In this document: positions 25,552 to 33,956 of the stretch, piece by piece
Numbering within the stretch: the first letter of the stretch is position 1
Layout: each line of letters begins with the position of its first letter
NCBI RefSeq assembly: GCF_050433385.1
Contig: NZ_JBNPXI010000032.1
Location: 1 to 39,461, forward strand
DNA: 39,461 nucleotides
Direction: 5' to 3'
Source of the DNA: Brassicibacter mesophilus
GTDB taxonomy: Bacteria; Bacillota; Clostridia; Tissierellales; Proteiniboraceae
Made by a program: the position numbers and the translations under genes
Notes under the pieces: generated by a model
The model's database searches: none
Told to the model about the DNA's origin: nothing
What the model saw: the letters and a program-made list of their open reading frames with translations, nothing else

Positions 25552-25686
25552 ATGGACATGGAAGTAACAATTAAGGTGGAAAAACTGAGTAAGTCTTACC
25601 ACAACGTAAAAGCAGTAGAAAACATAGATATTACTGTTTGTCGTGGTGAAGTATTCGGATTACTGGGTGCAAACGGTGAGGTGTAA
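25552..25686 (+). pseudogene. ABC transporter ATPase, N-terminal stub
   Basis: ATG 25552 (or 25558) follows AAGGGGG. 44 codons read VEKLSKSYHNVKAVENIDIT, then RGEVFGLLGANGEV and TAA. The Walker A motif GANGAGKST is cut after GANG, where a foreign minus-strand recombinase fragment begins. It was probably the third gene of the tandem-MerR/UvrA-like operon and supplied a transporter ATPase. Confidence 0.8.
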
Positions 25687-25698
25687 GGATCACTTTTT

Positions 25699-25955
25699 CT
25701 AGTTGTAGAGCTTCAAATTTTCTTGGTTCTCCATTAATTTATTGCCATAATCTTCTTTGGAGATTATTCTATCAGCTAAGAGGTCTATATGTTTTCTACG
25801 TCTAGATTTTAAAGTTTCTACTTTTTTAAAAAAGGATGAAAGCTTTTTATTTACTTCTTTTTCTAGAGTTTTGGTATGTTCTTCAGCCTACTTTACCATG
25901 TTTGGCATATCGTCCACAGATATAAACCGCTCTATTTTGCTTATACCATATATGT
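25699..25955 (-). pseudogene. Large serine recombinase, C-terminal fragment
   Basis: The minus-strand frame reads YGISKIERFISVDDMPNMVK, a TAG, then KTLEKEVNKKLSSFFKKVET and RRKHIDLLADRIISKEDYGN, ending KLYN. Alternating Lys/Glu helices with ISKEDY are typical of the coiled-coil and recombinase regions of TnpX-like large resolvases. No catalytic domain is present. Confidence 0.55.
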
Positions 25956-26027
25956 AAAGAACAATGCTCTAAAACTAATTGCGAAATATTGTATGTTATT
26001 ATAACTGATAAATCTCATCTTTCAGAA

Positions 26028-26151
26028 ACAGGATAATAAGGTAAAAGTCTAGGTATCCGTGAAGTACCTGGATAATGACACCAAAGCGGCCCAGCTATCC
26101 CAATATAAATTGATATTGGAAAAAAACAAAAACTGGCTGATTGTAAAATAG
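26028..26151 (+). pseudogene. Conjugative-element TcpC-like C-terminal fragment
   Basis: The frame reads DNKVKV, TAG, VSVKYLDNDTKAAQLSQY, KLILEKNKNWLIVK. It resembles the C-terminus of Tn916 Orf13/TcpC-type transfer proteins, which likewise precede a leader and accessory gene. The identification is tentative. Confidence 0.45.
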
Positions 26152-26164
26152 CTCTTTCTTCTCT

Positions 26165-26193
26165 TTCAAAATTCGATTTATTTGTGATATAAT
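26165..26193 (+). promoter_or_regulatory. Promoter upstream of the MGVGTFRA leader
   Basis: TTCAAA (26165-26170) and TATAAT (26188-26193) have a 17-bp spacer, about 30 nt before the leader start. Confidence 0.65.
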
Positions 26194-26226
26194 ACACATA
26201 AATAGTTGAAAGGTAGGTTAAGAGTT

Positions 26227-26253
26227 ATGGGAGTAGGAACATTTCGTGCGTAG
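26227..26253 (+). CDS. Leader peptide MGVGTFRA
   Basis: An 8-residue frame from ATG 26227 with an AAGGTAGG/TAAGAG ribosome region upstream. Its stop codon overlaps the first base of a perfect 11-bp stem. The arrangement is typical of short regulatory leaders before resistance or accessory genes on conjugative elements. Confidence 0.6.
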   Translation: MGVGTFRA

Positions 26254-26299
26254 CAAAGGCTATTGCACTATATAATTAAATATTGTATATAGCCTTTGC
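26253..26299 (+). promoter_or_regulatory. Hairpin after the leader stop
   Basis: GCAAAGGCTAT (26253-26263) pairs perfectly with ATAGCCTTTGC (26289-26299). There is no T run, so it is likely a folding switch rather than a terminator. Confidence 0.65.
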
Positions 26300-26335
26300 A
26301 AGTCCTAAACAACTTACTATTTAGGAGGTGCGCAA

Positions 26336-26617
26336 ATGGGCTATGTTAAAGCTGCTGACGTATTGCCAAGAGAAATATTAAAGCAAATCCAAAACTATGT
26401 TCAAGGTGAAATAGTATATATTCCTAAGAAAACATATAATAGAAAGTCTTGGGGAGAAAATACAGATACAAAAGAACTATTGAATAAACGAAATAAACAA
26501 ATTCATGAAGATTATAAAAATGGATTTTCCGTTGTTGAGCTTTCTGAAAAATATTTCTTAGTTGAAGAAAGTATAAGGCGAATACTTAGAAAAGAAAATA
26601 AAGATAATTCTTATTAG
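26336..26617 (+). CDS. CD3324-like HTH protein
   Basis: 93 residues from ATG 26336 with TTAGGAGGTGC upstream. It begins MGYVKAADVLPREILKQIQN and YVQGEIVYIPKK, then NKRNKQIHEDYKNG, and a Mor-like helix-turn-helix (SVVELSEKYFLVEESIRRIL). Such small proteins are frequent in clostridia and are often encoded beside ABC-F resistance genes. DNA binding is likely by family; targets are unknown. A strong terminator follows. Confidence 0.8.
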   Translation: MGYVKAADVLPREILKQIQNYVQGEIVYIPKKTYNRKSWGENTDTKELLNKRNKQIHEDYKNGFSVVELSEKYFLVEESIRRILRKENKDNSY

Positions 26618-26618
26618 C

Positions 26619-26656
26619 AAAATGTGTTGTGCGTAATCGTACAACACATTTTTTTT
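26619..26656 (+). terminator. Strong rho-independent terminator
   Basis: AAAATGTGTTGT and ACAACACATTTT arms, 10-nt loop, then more T. Confidence 0.9.
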
Positions 26657-26738
26657 ATAAACATTTATGTTGTAGTAACAAGTATAACAACTTGTTAAAA
26701 TCAAATAGAGATATTTACATGGTAGGAGGTGTGATAGG

Positions 26739-28379
26739 ATGGTTATTCTTGAAATGGAAAATATACAGAAAAGTTTTGGAGAAAACATATTGTTCCATTT
26801 CTCCAAGTTAGTAATCAATGAGAACGACCGTATTGGTCTTATTGGGTTAAATGGAAGTGGAAAAACTACTCTCCTAAAAATAATTTCTGGTGATACTGAT
26901 ATAGATACTGGCATAATTAAAAAATACAGTGAAATTTCTTATTTCAAACAATTTGATACTTTTAATCACACGGCAGAAAGAAAGCTACTAAAAGAATTAG
27001 GGGTTCAAAAAAAAGAGAATGATAATTTTGTAAGTGGTGGAGAGAAAACTCGTTTACGACTCGCAGAAGTACTTAGCAAATCAGTGCATTTAATTTTATT
27101 AGATGAGCCTACCTCTAACCTTGATTTAAATGGAATTGAGTTATTAAAAAATAAGTTAACTAATATAGATTCTTTTGTTTTGATTACCCATGATACTGAA
27201 TTACTAAATCAAGTGTGCAATCGTATCATAGAAATTAGGAATAACACATTATATGATTATCAAGGGAATTTTGACAACTATAAAAAACAAAAAGAATTAG
27301 AACTTGAAACTCAGAAAAGTGAATATTTAAATTATAAAATAGAGAAGAGAAGATTAGAAGAGGCTTATGTAAATAAGAAAAAACAGGCAACAAAAATAAC
27401 GAAAAAGCCGAAAAAAATTAGCAATTCAGAATATAAAACAAGAAATTATGTAGCCACAAGCAGGTCAAACGATGGCAGGCAAAAAAGCATGCAAAAATCA
27501 GCTAAAGCTATTCAATCAAGATTAGAACATTTAGAAGTAAAAGAGAAACCGATTGAACAAGAACAAATAAAATTAAATTTTAGCTTAACTAATCCACCCA
27601 AAAATAAAATTATCATCAAATCAGATAGCTTATCATTTTCATATTCTAATATGCCAATTTTCAAAGATACCTCATTTATGATAAAAAACGGAGGAAAAAC
27701 AGCTATAATTGGAAAAAATGGAAGTGGAAAAACTACTTTATTGAAACTTATTGAAAACAGATTTCCTTCTATTCAAATTGTACCCAAAGCTAAGATTGGG
27801 TTTGTTTATCAAGAATTTGAAAATTTAAATGAAAAAAAGACCATTTTAGATACTGTTTTAGAAAATAGTATTCAAGCAGAAAGTGTTGTTAGAAATATTT
27901 TGGCAAACTTACTATTTGGTGATTCTGATATGAATAAACTTGTTTCTGTTTTAAGTGGTGGAGAAAAAATTAGATTATCTTTAGCAAAACTATTAGTTTC
28001 AGAGGTTAATGTTCTCATTCTTGATGAGCCTACTAATTATTTAGATGTTCCATCAGTAGAAGTATTAGAACGTGTATTAAAGTGTTACGAAGGAACAGTA
28101 ATTTTTGTATCTCACGATAGAAGATTTATAAACACACTGGCTACGAATATCATTGATATATCTGAACAGAAAATAAAACATTTTGAGGGTAATTTAAAGG
28201 ATTACAATAGCTATAGTTCAAACAAAAAAAATGTTGTTCAAGCAGAAAAGACATTACTTGAGCTAAAAAGAATACAAATAACAGGAAAAATGTTATCAGC
28301 AACGCCTGATGAAAAAGAAAAATTAGACAAAGAATATTTTGAAATAATTAAACAATTAAATATGGTAAGAGATAAATAA
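26739..28379 (+). CDS. Vga/Msr-type ABC-F ribosomal protection protein
   Basis: 546 residues, two ATP-binding domains and no membrane segments. Domain 1: GLNGSGKTT, VSGGEKTRLRL, LILLDEPTSNLD. A long basic linker (KIEKRRLEEAYVNKKKQATK, then KKPKKISNSEYKTRN) is the part that reaches the peptidyl-transferase centre. Domain 2: GKNGSGKTT, LSGGEKIRLSL, LILDEPTNYLD, VSHDRRF. The C-terminal tail (residues ~490-546) is charged. The layout is closest to the Vga class, with lincosamide, pleuromutilin and streptogramin A protection. It is the second ABC-F gene in this window and is unlike the Lsa-type one at 6954. ATG 26739 follows TAGGAGGTGTGATAGG. Confidence 0.88.
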   Translation: MVILEMENIQKSFGENILFHFSKLVINENDRIGLIGLNGSGKTTLLKIISGDTDIDTGIIKKYSEISYFKQFDTFNHTAERKLLKELGVQKKENDNFVSGGEKTRLRLAEVLSKSVHLILLDEPTSNLDLNGIELLKNKLTNIDSFVLITHDTELLNQVCNRIIEIRNNTLYDYQGNFDNYKKQKELELETQKSEYLNYKIEKRRLEEAYVNKKKQATKITKKPKKISNSEYKTRNYVATSRSNDGRQKSMQKSAKAIQSRLEHLEVKEKPIEQEQIKLNFSLTNPPKNKIIIKSDSLSFSYSNMPIFKDTSFMIKNGGKTAIIGKNGSGKTTLLKLIENRFPSIQIVPKAKIGFVYQEFENLNEKKTILDTVLENSIQAESVVRNILANLLFGDSDMNKLVSVLSGGEKIRLSLAKLLVSEVNVLILDEPTNYLDVPSVEVLERVLKCYEGTVIFVSHDRRFINTLATNIIDISEQKIKHFEGNLKDYNSYSSNKKNVVQAEKTLLELKRIQITGKMLSATPDEKEKLDKEYFEIIKQLNMVRDK

Positions 28380-28402
28380 GGAAGTGATAGTTATCATAAT
28401 TG

Positions 28403-28456
28403 AAAAAAACTTGGGAGGGGTGCCTCAGCTCTTTAATTCTGAAACACCCCCTTATT
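28403..28456. terminator. Bidirectional terminator between ABC-F and TetR genes
   Basis: GGGGTG and CACCCC outer stem and CTCAG/CTGA inner stem, with an A run on the left (T run for the minus strand) and CCTTATTT on the right. It serves the two convergent genes. Confidence 0.7.
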
Positions 28457-29069
28457 TAAGTATTGATTCGAATATCAATGTTTCCATTTGCTTTTTATGA
28501 TGTTTTATAAAATCCTCATCTGTAAAATCTTTACCAATTAATTTAAGAAAAGTATGTTGTGTAATGATTGGTAACCATGCCATTGCCATTGCATTTAACC
28601 ATAAAGTATTGGTATCAATATCTTGTCGTATTATGCCTATATTTTGTGCATCTTCTAAATATTTATAACTCCATGAAATCATATCAGGAAAGAAATCAAG
28701 TATCCAGCTTTGTCTATTTTCGTTTAAAGATTCTGCCACTAATATTTTAGTTAAATTAGGATGCTTAAAAGTATAATCAATATGGCGAGATAAAATAGTT
28801 TTTAATGCTTCAACAGTTAATTCACCTTCTTTAAGTATTAGCGTATTAACATAATTTTTTTCATCTTCAATTAAATTTTCAATAACTTTTTTATATAATT
28901 GTTCTTTGTTTTCGAAAAAATAAGATGGCGTAGTTCTTGATACACCGCTTAATTCAGCAATATCTGCTAAAGTTGTTAAATGGTAACCTTTTTGAGCAAA
29001 AAGGGTTTCAGCTGCATGCAATATATTTTTCTTAGACAATTCAGCATCTCTTCTTTTTATATTATCCAT
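28452..29069 (-). CDS. TetR-family regulator
   Basis: 205 residues. The N-terminal TetR helix-turn-helix reads ILHAAETLFAQKGYHLTTLA and DIAELSGVSRTTPSYFFENK. The C-terminal ligand domain is all-helical with a hydrophobic stretch (WLNAMAMAWLPIITQHTFL). Thr-Pro-Ser replaces the more common Gly-x-(L/F) before YFF. It lies downstream of, and in the same direction as, the alcohol dehydrogenase gene, separated by a terminator-like hairpin. Targets are not visible. Confidence 0.88.
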   Translation of the reverse strand: MDNIKRRDAELSKKNILHAAETLFAQKGYHLTTLADIAELSGVSRTTPSYFFENKEQLYKKVIENLIEDEKNYVNTLILKEGELTVEALKTILSRHIDYTFKHPNLTKILVAESLNENRQSWILDFFPDMISWSYKYLEDAQNIGIIRQDIDTNTLWLNAMAMAWLPIITQHTFLKLIGKDFTDEDFIKHHKKQMETLIFESILK

Positions 29070-29107
29070 TGGAATGCTCCTTTATAATAAATAGTGCTGC
29101 GTATGAC

Positions 29108-29144
29108 AAAAAAAGACTATAATAAAAATTATTAGAGTCTTTTT
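29108..29144. terminator. Bidirectional terminator
   Basis: AAAAAAAGACT and AGTCTTTTT arms around an AT-rich loop. On the minus strand it ends the dehydrogenase transcript before the TetR gene. Confidence 0.7.
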
Positions 29145-29246
29145 GTTTATTTATTGTTTATTATATCATATTACCATTAAATATAACAGTATTTCAAATT
29201 TTGATTTTGAAGTCAGAACTAAAAAAACTATTAAGGTAAGTTTAAA

Positions 29247-30293
29247 TTAAGGTTTAATAATTACTTTAATTACTTCATCAGGTTTATGTTGAACTAATTC
29301 AATAGCATTTTCGATATCATCTAAAGGTATTGTATGAGTTATAAGAGGGGTAAGATCTAGTTTTCCATTACTAACATTATCAAGTAAACCTTTGATGTTA
29401 TTCAAATCTCCTAATCCCATTTGGAAAGAAATATTTTTATAGAAATGATTTGGTAAAATATCAATAGCCTTTGAAGGGATACCAACAAGGAACATTCTAC
29501 CACTTACACCTAAACATTCAATTCCTTGGTTTATTGTTATATGTAGACCCACTGCATCAATAACAACATCAGCACCTTTGTTATCCGTATATTCAGCTAT
29601 CTTATCAAGTACATTATCACCAGTAGCAGAAATAGCGTGAGTAGCACCCAGTTCTAATGCTTTTTTCAATCTTTTCTCTGATTTTTCAACAACGATTATT
29701 TTATTAGGGTTATGTAGCTTGGCAGTTAAAAGTGTTGCCATACCTACAGGTCCACAACCAAAGATTACAATAGTCTCGCCTTTTTGTAGATCACAGTGGG
29801 CAACACCTGTATAACCTGTAGAAGCTATATCAGAAATAAAAATAACTTGTTCATCGGTAAGATGTTTAGGTACTTTTAATAAGCAAGAATCAGCATGAGG
29901 TACACATGTATATTCAGCATGAACACCAGGTATATTTCCTAATGTTTCACCACTACCGTGAACACCACCATTTTTACAGTGTGAAACATACCCTTTTTTA
30001 CAAAATTCACATTTCCCACAGTAAGGAGCTGGAGGGCCTATAACTCTATCTCCTACTTTAAAGTTTTTAACGTCCTCACCAACTTCTTCGATAATACCTA
30101 CGTATTCATGCCCTAGCACAAATCCTGGATTTGTTGGTATAAGACCTTTAATAATATGAATATCACTACCACAAATAGTTGTCGTAGTAACTTTTACAAG
30201 TACATCAGTTGGATTTTTAATAGCAGGTTTATCAACATCTCTCAAATCAACTTTGTTTAATTCGGGAAAGTATAAAGCTTTAATTTTAAACAC
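29247..30293 (-). CDS. Zinc-dependent medium-chain alcohol dehydrogenase
   Basis: 348 residues. Catalytic zinc ligands lie in TTICGSDIHIIKG (Cys) and LGHEYVGIIEEVG (His-Glu). The structural zinc loop is CGKCEFCKKGYVSHC. The Rossmann motif is VIFGCGPVGMATLL, and VVEKSEKR follows the second strand (Glu rather than Asp/Gly). The length and order fit the clostridial secondary alcohol or zinc-binding dehydrogenase family; NAD or NADP use cannot be fixed from sequence. ATG 30293 has AAAGGAG upstream on the minus strand. Confidence 0.9.
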   Translation of the reverse strand: MFKIKALYFPELNKVDLRDVDKPAIKNPTDVLVKVTTTTICGSDIHIIKGLIPTNPGFVLGHEYVGIIEEVGEDVKNFKVGDRVIGPPAPYCGKCEFCKKGYVSHCKNGGVHGSGETLGNIPGVHAEYTCVPHADSCLLKVPKHLTDEQVIFISDIASTGYTGVAHCDLQKGETIVIFGCGPVGMATLLTAKLHNPNKIIVVEKSEKRLKKALELGATHAISATGDNVLDKIAEYTDNKGADVVIDAVGLHITINQGIECLGVSGRMFLVGIPSKAIDILPNHFYKNISFQMGLGDLNNIKGLLDNVSNGKLDLTPLITHTIPLDDIENAIELVQHKPDEVIKVIIKP

Positions 30294-30827
30294 TCCTTTT
30301 GTATAATTTTAGTTATATTAATGAGTCAGTTTAGCTAGATATTTTGTGTATTTATTTTGTTAAAGGCTTCGTATTAATTATTTTTTTATGTATTATTAAA
30401 TAATAGCCCAAATAACTAGCTGAACGTTCATCTAGTTATTTGGGCAAATATTACTTCCCTTGTCAATAAAGTTATTTATCAAGTTTAATGTTAATATTTT
30501 TGTCATCTTATCTAATTTGGATTTTAAAAAAGATAAAGAAGATGATCTAATAGATAAATACTAAAGCATAAATTCTTATTAATTGGAGATGATGTTTTAT
30601 TACATGAAAATATAAAAGATATAAAAAAATGATAAGTGGAAAGAAGTATCAATACTTAAACTAGATCATGAAAAATATTATAAAATATCTATATTGAAAT
30701 TTAATAATGAGTAGTTGAGCTAACAAAATAAAATCGAAATTTGTTGAGTATTTTAAGAGGAACGAATCGCAACGATTATGACGGGATTGAAGAAATATGG
30801 TAATATAAAATTAATTATATTTTAAGG
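30294..30827. other. Gene-free region with a perfect 14-bp hairpin
   Basis: The dominant element is the inverted repeat at 30407-30446. The rest is AT-rich with short broken frames (for example FKKDKEDDLIDKY) that may be remnants of a lost gene. Confidence 0.5.
30407..30446. terminator. Perfect 14-bp inverted repeat, probable terminator
   Basis: GCCCAAATAACTAG and CTAGTTATTTGGGC are separated by 12 nt. The flanks lack a long T run on either strand (TATTATTTAAT on the minus strand), so an operator for the dehydrogenase gene is an alternative. Confidence 0.55.
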
Positions 30828-30836
30828 ATGATTCCA

Positions 30837-31703
30837 ATGGATTATGAAAGAATAGTACTATCGATTATTGAATATATTGAAGAGAATTTATTTGATAAGA
30901 ATTTATACAAAGAAGTGTTGAAAAGAGTTTATATATCAAAGTTTCATTTTCACAGGATCTTTCTTGCTTTAACGAATGAAACCATTGGTGATTATATAAG
31001 AAAAAGACGATTTACGGTTATTGGAAAGCGTTTAAAAATTACAGAAGATAAAATCATTGATATAGCTTTAGATGCAGGTTACCAATCTCACGAAAGTTTT
31101 ACGAGAGCGTTTAAAAAATATTTTGCTTGTAGTCCGAATGAATATAGAAATCATGTTGGAGAAAATGATCTGTTAATGTTGGCACCATTCACTGAAAATA
31201 AACTAGAACTTATTAGAATCAATGAAAATTTCATGCCTGAAATCATTTATTACAAATCACTAGAACTAAAAGGATTCTATGGTAAAACTAGCTTGTATAA
31301 TCTAAACATTGAAAAGTATTGGAATATGTTACATGAGTACTGTCATAAAAAAAATATTGTCCCTAGCGGAGAATATATGTATACGATTTGGCTTTCATCG
31401 AATTGTGATGTTAGAACTATTGATCCTTATGCTTTAGAGAGCTTTTATATTGGTGGGGTTTTTGTTGAAGAAGCTCATGAAATGAAACCTATAGAAATTG
31501 GGAATCAGCTCTATGCTGTATTTTCTCTTCACTCAAATTTTGAATACATTAAGGATTTGTATAGATTTATCTATTTTACTTGGTTAAAGAAATCTGGTTG
31601 GATTTTGGATAATCATAATATTTTTGAAGGTTATAGTAAAGATTTCTCTTTGAAGAAAAACACTGGGCATATGAAAATATTTCTTCCAATAAAAAAGCAA
31701 TAA
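30837..31703 (+). CDS. AraC-family regulator with GyrI-like effector domain
   Basis: 288 residues. The N-terminal AraC HTH pair (about 1-105) includes YISKFHFHRIFLALTNETIG, IIDIALDAGYQSHESFTRAF and FACSPNEYRNH. The C-terminal part (about 120-285) looks like the GyrI/effector-binding fold (MYTIWLSSNCDVRTID, FYIGGVFVEEAHEM). I prefer ATG 30837 over 30828 because AAGGA lies 8 nt before it and directly abuts the earlier ATG. It precedes the C45-type hydrolase gene by 60 nt and may form an operon with it. Confidence 0.85.
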   Translation: MDYERIVLSIIEYIEENLFDKNLYKEVLKRVYISKFHFHRIFLALTNETIGDYIRKRRFTVIGKRLKITEDKIIDIALDAGYQSHESFTRAFKKYFACSPNEYRNHVGENDLLMLAPFTENKLELIRINENFMPEIIYYKSLELKGFYGKTSLYNLNIEKYWNMLHEYCHKKNIVPSGEYMYTIWLSSNCDVRTIDPYALESFYIGGVFVEEAHEMKPIEIGNQLYAVFSLHSNFEYIKDLYRFIYFTWLKKSGWILDNHNIFEGYSKDFSLKKNTGHMKIFLPIKKQ

Positions 31704-31763
31704 CTGTCAAGTCAAGAATGAAAAAATATACTAAACTCCTTATTATAAAGGAGGAATCAGGAA

Positions 31764-32780
31764 ATGTATAAACCTAGATTTAAAGGAAAGCATTATGAAA
31801 TGGGGCATCACTATGGCAAACTATTAAGAAAAAATGGTGTAGATTTTAACCCTCTATTAGATTTTGGTGCATCTCGCCTAAGAATGGGAACAGATTCTTT
31901 GAATATTTGTAAAGAAGTTTATCCAGAAATTATTGAAGAAGTTAAAGGTATGGCCGATGGTTTAAAAGTCGATTTTTTGTTATTTGGGACTTTTCTAATA
32001 ACTGCAGGTGCATACAGTTTTGATGTTGGATGTTCTACTTTTGCTTATGTTGAGAATAAAGACGTTTATTTTGTTCGAAACCATGATATGTTTGTCTCAC
32101 TTAAAAAAACAACTGAAAGTGCATTGTATAAACCCCATAAAGGTTATAGTTTTTTAGGTCACGGTGATGGCTTAATTGGAAAAGAAGATGGCATGAATGT
32201 ACATGGTTTGGCTGTTGGAATGACTTTTGTTGCCCCAAAGACGATTAGTCCAGGTCTGAATTTTTTATTCATTGTTCGATTATTACTTGAGAAGTGCAAA
32301 AATGTAAACGAGTGTATTGAATATCTAAAGAATACTCCCACTATGACATCTCAATCTATAGTTTTGGCAGATGCATTAGGACGTTTAGCAGTAGTAGAAA
32401 TGTGTCCAGAGCATATGGCAGTCAGGTATCCTAAACCCGGTGAAAGATTTATTGTTGCCACTAATCATTTTATTGAAAAAGAAATGAAAGAATTTGATTG
32501 TAAGCCAGAAGGGAACTGGTATTCAACATTAGACCGTTATGATACTGTCACTAAAAATTTGCAAAGTGGAAGAAACTATTCAAGAGAATTAGGTATAGAA
32601 ATTGCATCTGGAAGAAGAGGGTCTTTATGCCAATATAATAAAAATCTTTCTTTTGACACTTTATGGTCTGTAAGTTATCATTTAAACACTCTTTCTATAA
32701 AAAGAGCAGAAGGGAATCCTAGACGAGCGAAGTATAAATTTGACTATCGTCTGGAAAAATTGAAGAATGAATTACTATAA
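31764..32780 (+). CDS. C45-family autoproteolytic acyltransferase/hydrolase
   Basis: 338 residues with AAAGGAGGAATC upstream. Belongs to the NTN-hydrolase acyl-CoA:6-APA acyltransferase-like group. The likely nucleophile is Cys90 in DVGCSTFAY, at which such proteins cleave themselves. RNHDMF follows, then GLAVGMTFV and VATNHF with the conserved Asn-His. The first ~30 residues contain the common G-x-x-Y-E-M-G-x-x-x-G motif (KGKHYEMGHHYG). Such enzymes split or form linear amide bonds, for example on acyl-homoserine, penicillin or bile conjugates; the substrate here is unknown. No signal peptide is seen, so it is probably cytoplasmic. Confidence 0.88.
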   Translation: MYKPRFKGKHYEMGHHYGKLLRKNGVDFNPLLDFGASRLRMGTDSLNICKEVYPEIIEEVKGMADGLKVDFLLFGTFLITAGAYSFDVGCSTFAYVENKDVYFVRNHDMFVSLKKTTESALYKPHKGYSFLGHGDGLIGKEDGMNVHGLAVGMTFVAPKTISPGLNFLFIVRLLLEKCKNVNECIEYLKNTPTMTSQSIVLADALGRLAVVEMCPEHMAVRYPKPGERFIVATNHFIEKEMKEFDCKPEGNWYSTLDRYDTVTKNLQSGRNYSRELGIEIASGRRGSLCQYNKNLSFDTLWSVSYHLNTLSIKRAEGNPRRAKYKFDYRLEKLKNELL

Positions 32781-33689
32781 AATCATACCTAGATCATGGA
32801 AAACTGAAGAATGTCAAATTCTTCACAAACATGATTACGTTGTAAAGATCACTTATGGAGCAAGGAAGATTAACACAAAGTAGTGGAGTTTTTGAGATAA
32901 GAAAACTAAAAGAACTCTTAGGATGGATTAAGAAACTGATCAATGGGGAGCCATTAGAAGAGTGAGCAGAAGAATAATCTTAAGCTGATGTTTATTTGAT
33001 TATTATACGGTGAAAATATTACTTGGTTGCTTAAACAGAGAAATAATAAGTATGGGAGAACACGTGATTAGAAGAGTATTTTGAGGTTCTAAAATGAAAA
33101 ATAGATAGTAAAATGCCCTAGAGTTCGTTAAGTAGAATCTAGGGTTTGTTATTGTATAAATGAAGATTACTAACTAATAAAAATATAGATTATTGCTCCA
33201 ATATTTGTCTGGGCGAATGAGTGTGGGATATTTTTATTTTCTTTAAAGTTATATTTTCTCAATTTCATGATTTTGATTTTTTCTGATTCTATTGTTTAAT
33301 GTAGTAAAGATTATTAACAATAAAGTAGATATCTCTCAAAAATTTATTAATCTCATTATTATTTTATTTGTTGTCATCAAAATATAAATTGATAGTATGA
33401 ATTTTGTTTCCATTTAGTATAATAGATAAGTTGAAGACTCAAGAGATTTATTTCTTAAATTTCCACAAACTTCATAAAAGATGTCACTTTATTTCTTCGC
33501 TTTTACTGATTGCCTCAGTCGTTTTGCTTTTGAATTTGACCTCGAAACGTATTATAGATGACATCATGAAGATGATATCTCCCAAGCAAATCCTTAGGGA
33601 TAAGGTGAAGTTTTATATTTTTACCACAGAATAACAATTCTTCTTGTAAATTTATTTATATATGCATATAATATATTTAACAGCGATGA
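32781..33689. other. Long gene-poor region
   Basis: It contains a 36-codon frame at 32856-32966 (MEQGRLTQSSGVFEIRKL, then ELLGWIKKLINGEPLEE) that looks like a protein fragment. The second copy of the ~100-bp repeat is at 33051-33150. A hydrophobic 76-codon frame at 33404-33634 has no ribosome site and no recognisable domain; I do not call it a gene. Confidence 0.5.
33051..33150 (+). repeat. ~100-bp two-copy repeat with terminator hairpin, copy 2
   Basis: Shares TATGGGAGAACACGT, TATTTTGAGGTT, TAGTAAAATGCCCTAGAG and GTAGAATCTAGGGT with 9846-9946. The CCCTAGAGTT/AATCTAGGG stem is followed by TTTGTT. Confidence 0.75.
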
Positions 33690-33906
33690 TAAAAACTAAG
33701 GTTTATAAATCTCCCAGAGAGCCGGTGGTTGGTGCGAACCGGTGAGAGGTTAAACCGTTCCATTTTTAGAGCTGTCGGCGATGAGTCGAAGGGTGTGCCC
33801 TTTACAGCACTTTTGAGTGGTCAGTTTTATCTGACAATTTGGGTGGTACCGCGGATGCTTTCCGTCCCATATTATTTGTATGGGTTTGGAAGGCTTTTAT
33901 TTTTCT
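33690..33906 (+). ncRNA. T-box riboswitch of the serS gene
   Basis: The stem I region CAGAGAGCCGGTGGTTGGTG pairs back with GAACCGGTGAGAGG. CGTTCCATTTTTAGAGCTG holds a plausible TCC (Ser) specifier. The T-box GGGTGGTACCGCGG at 33841-33854 carries TGGT for the tRNA end. The terminator TTTCCGTCCCAT/ATGGGTTTGGAAGG with a T-rich tail ends at about 33906. Uncharged tRNA-Ser would switch on serS. Confidence 0.9.
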
Positions 33907-33956
33907 AAACTCATACTATTATCTCTATGAAAAGAAAATATATGAGGAGGAAAATA

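Noticed and set aside
33404..33634. 76-codon hydrophobic open frame
   Set aside because: No ribosome site, no recognisable domain, and it lies in AT-rich DNA where such frames arise by chance.
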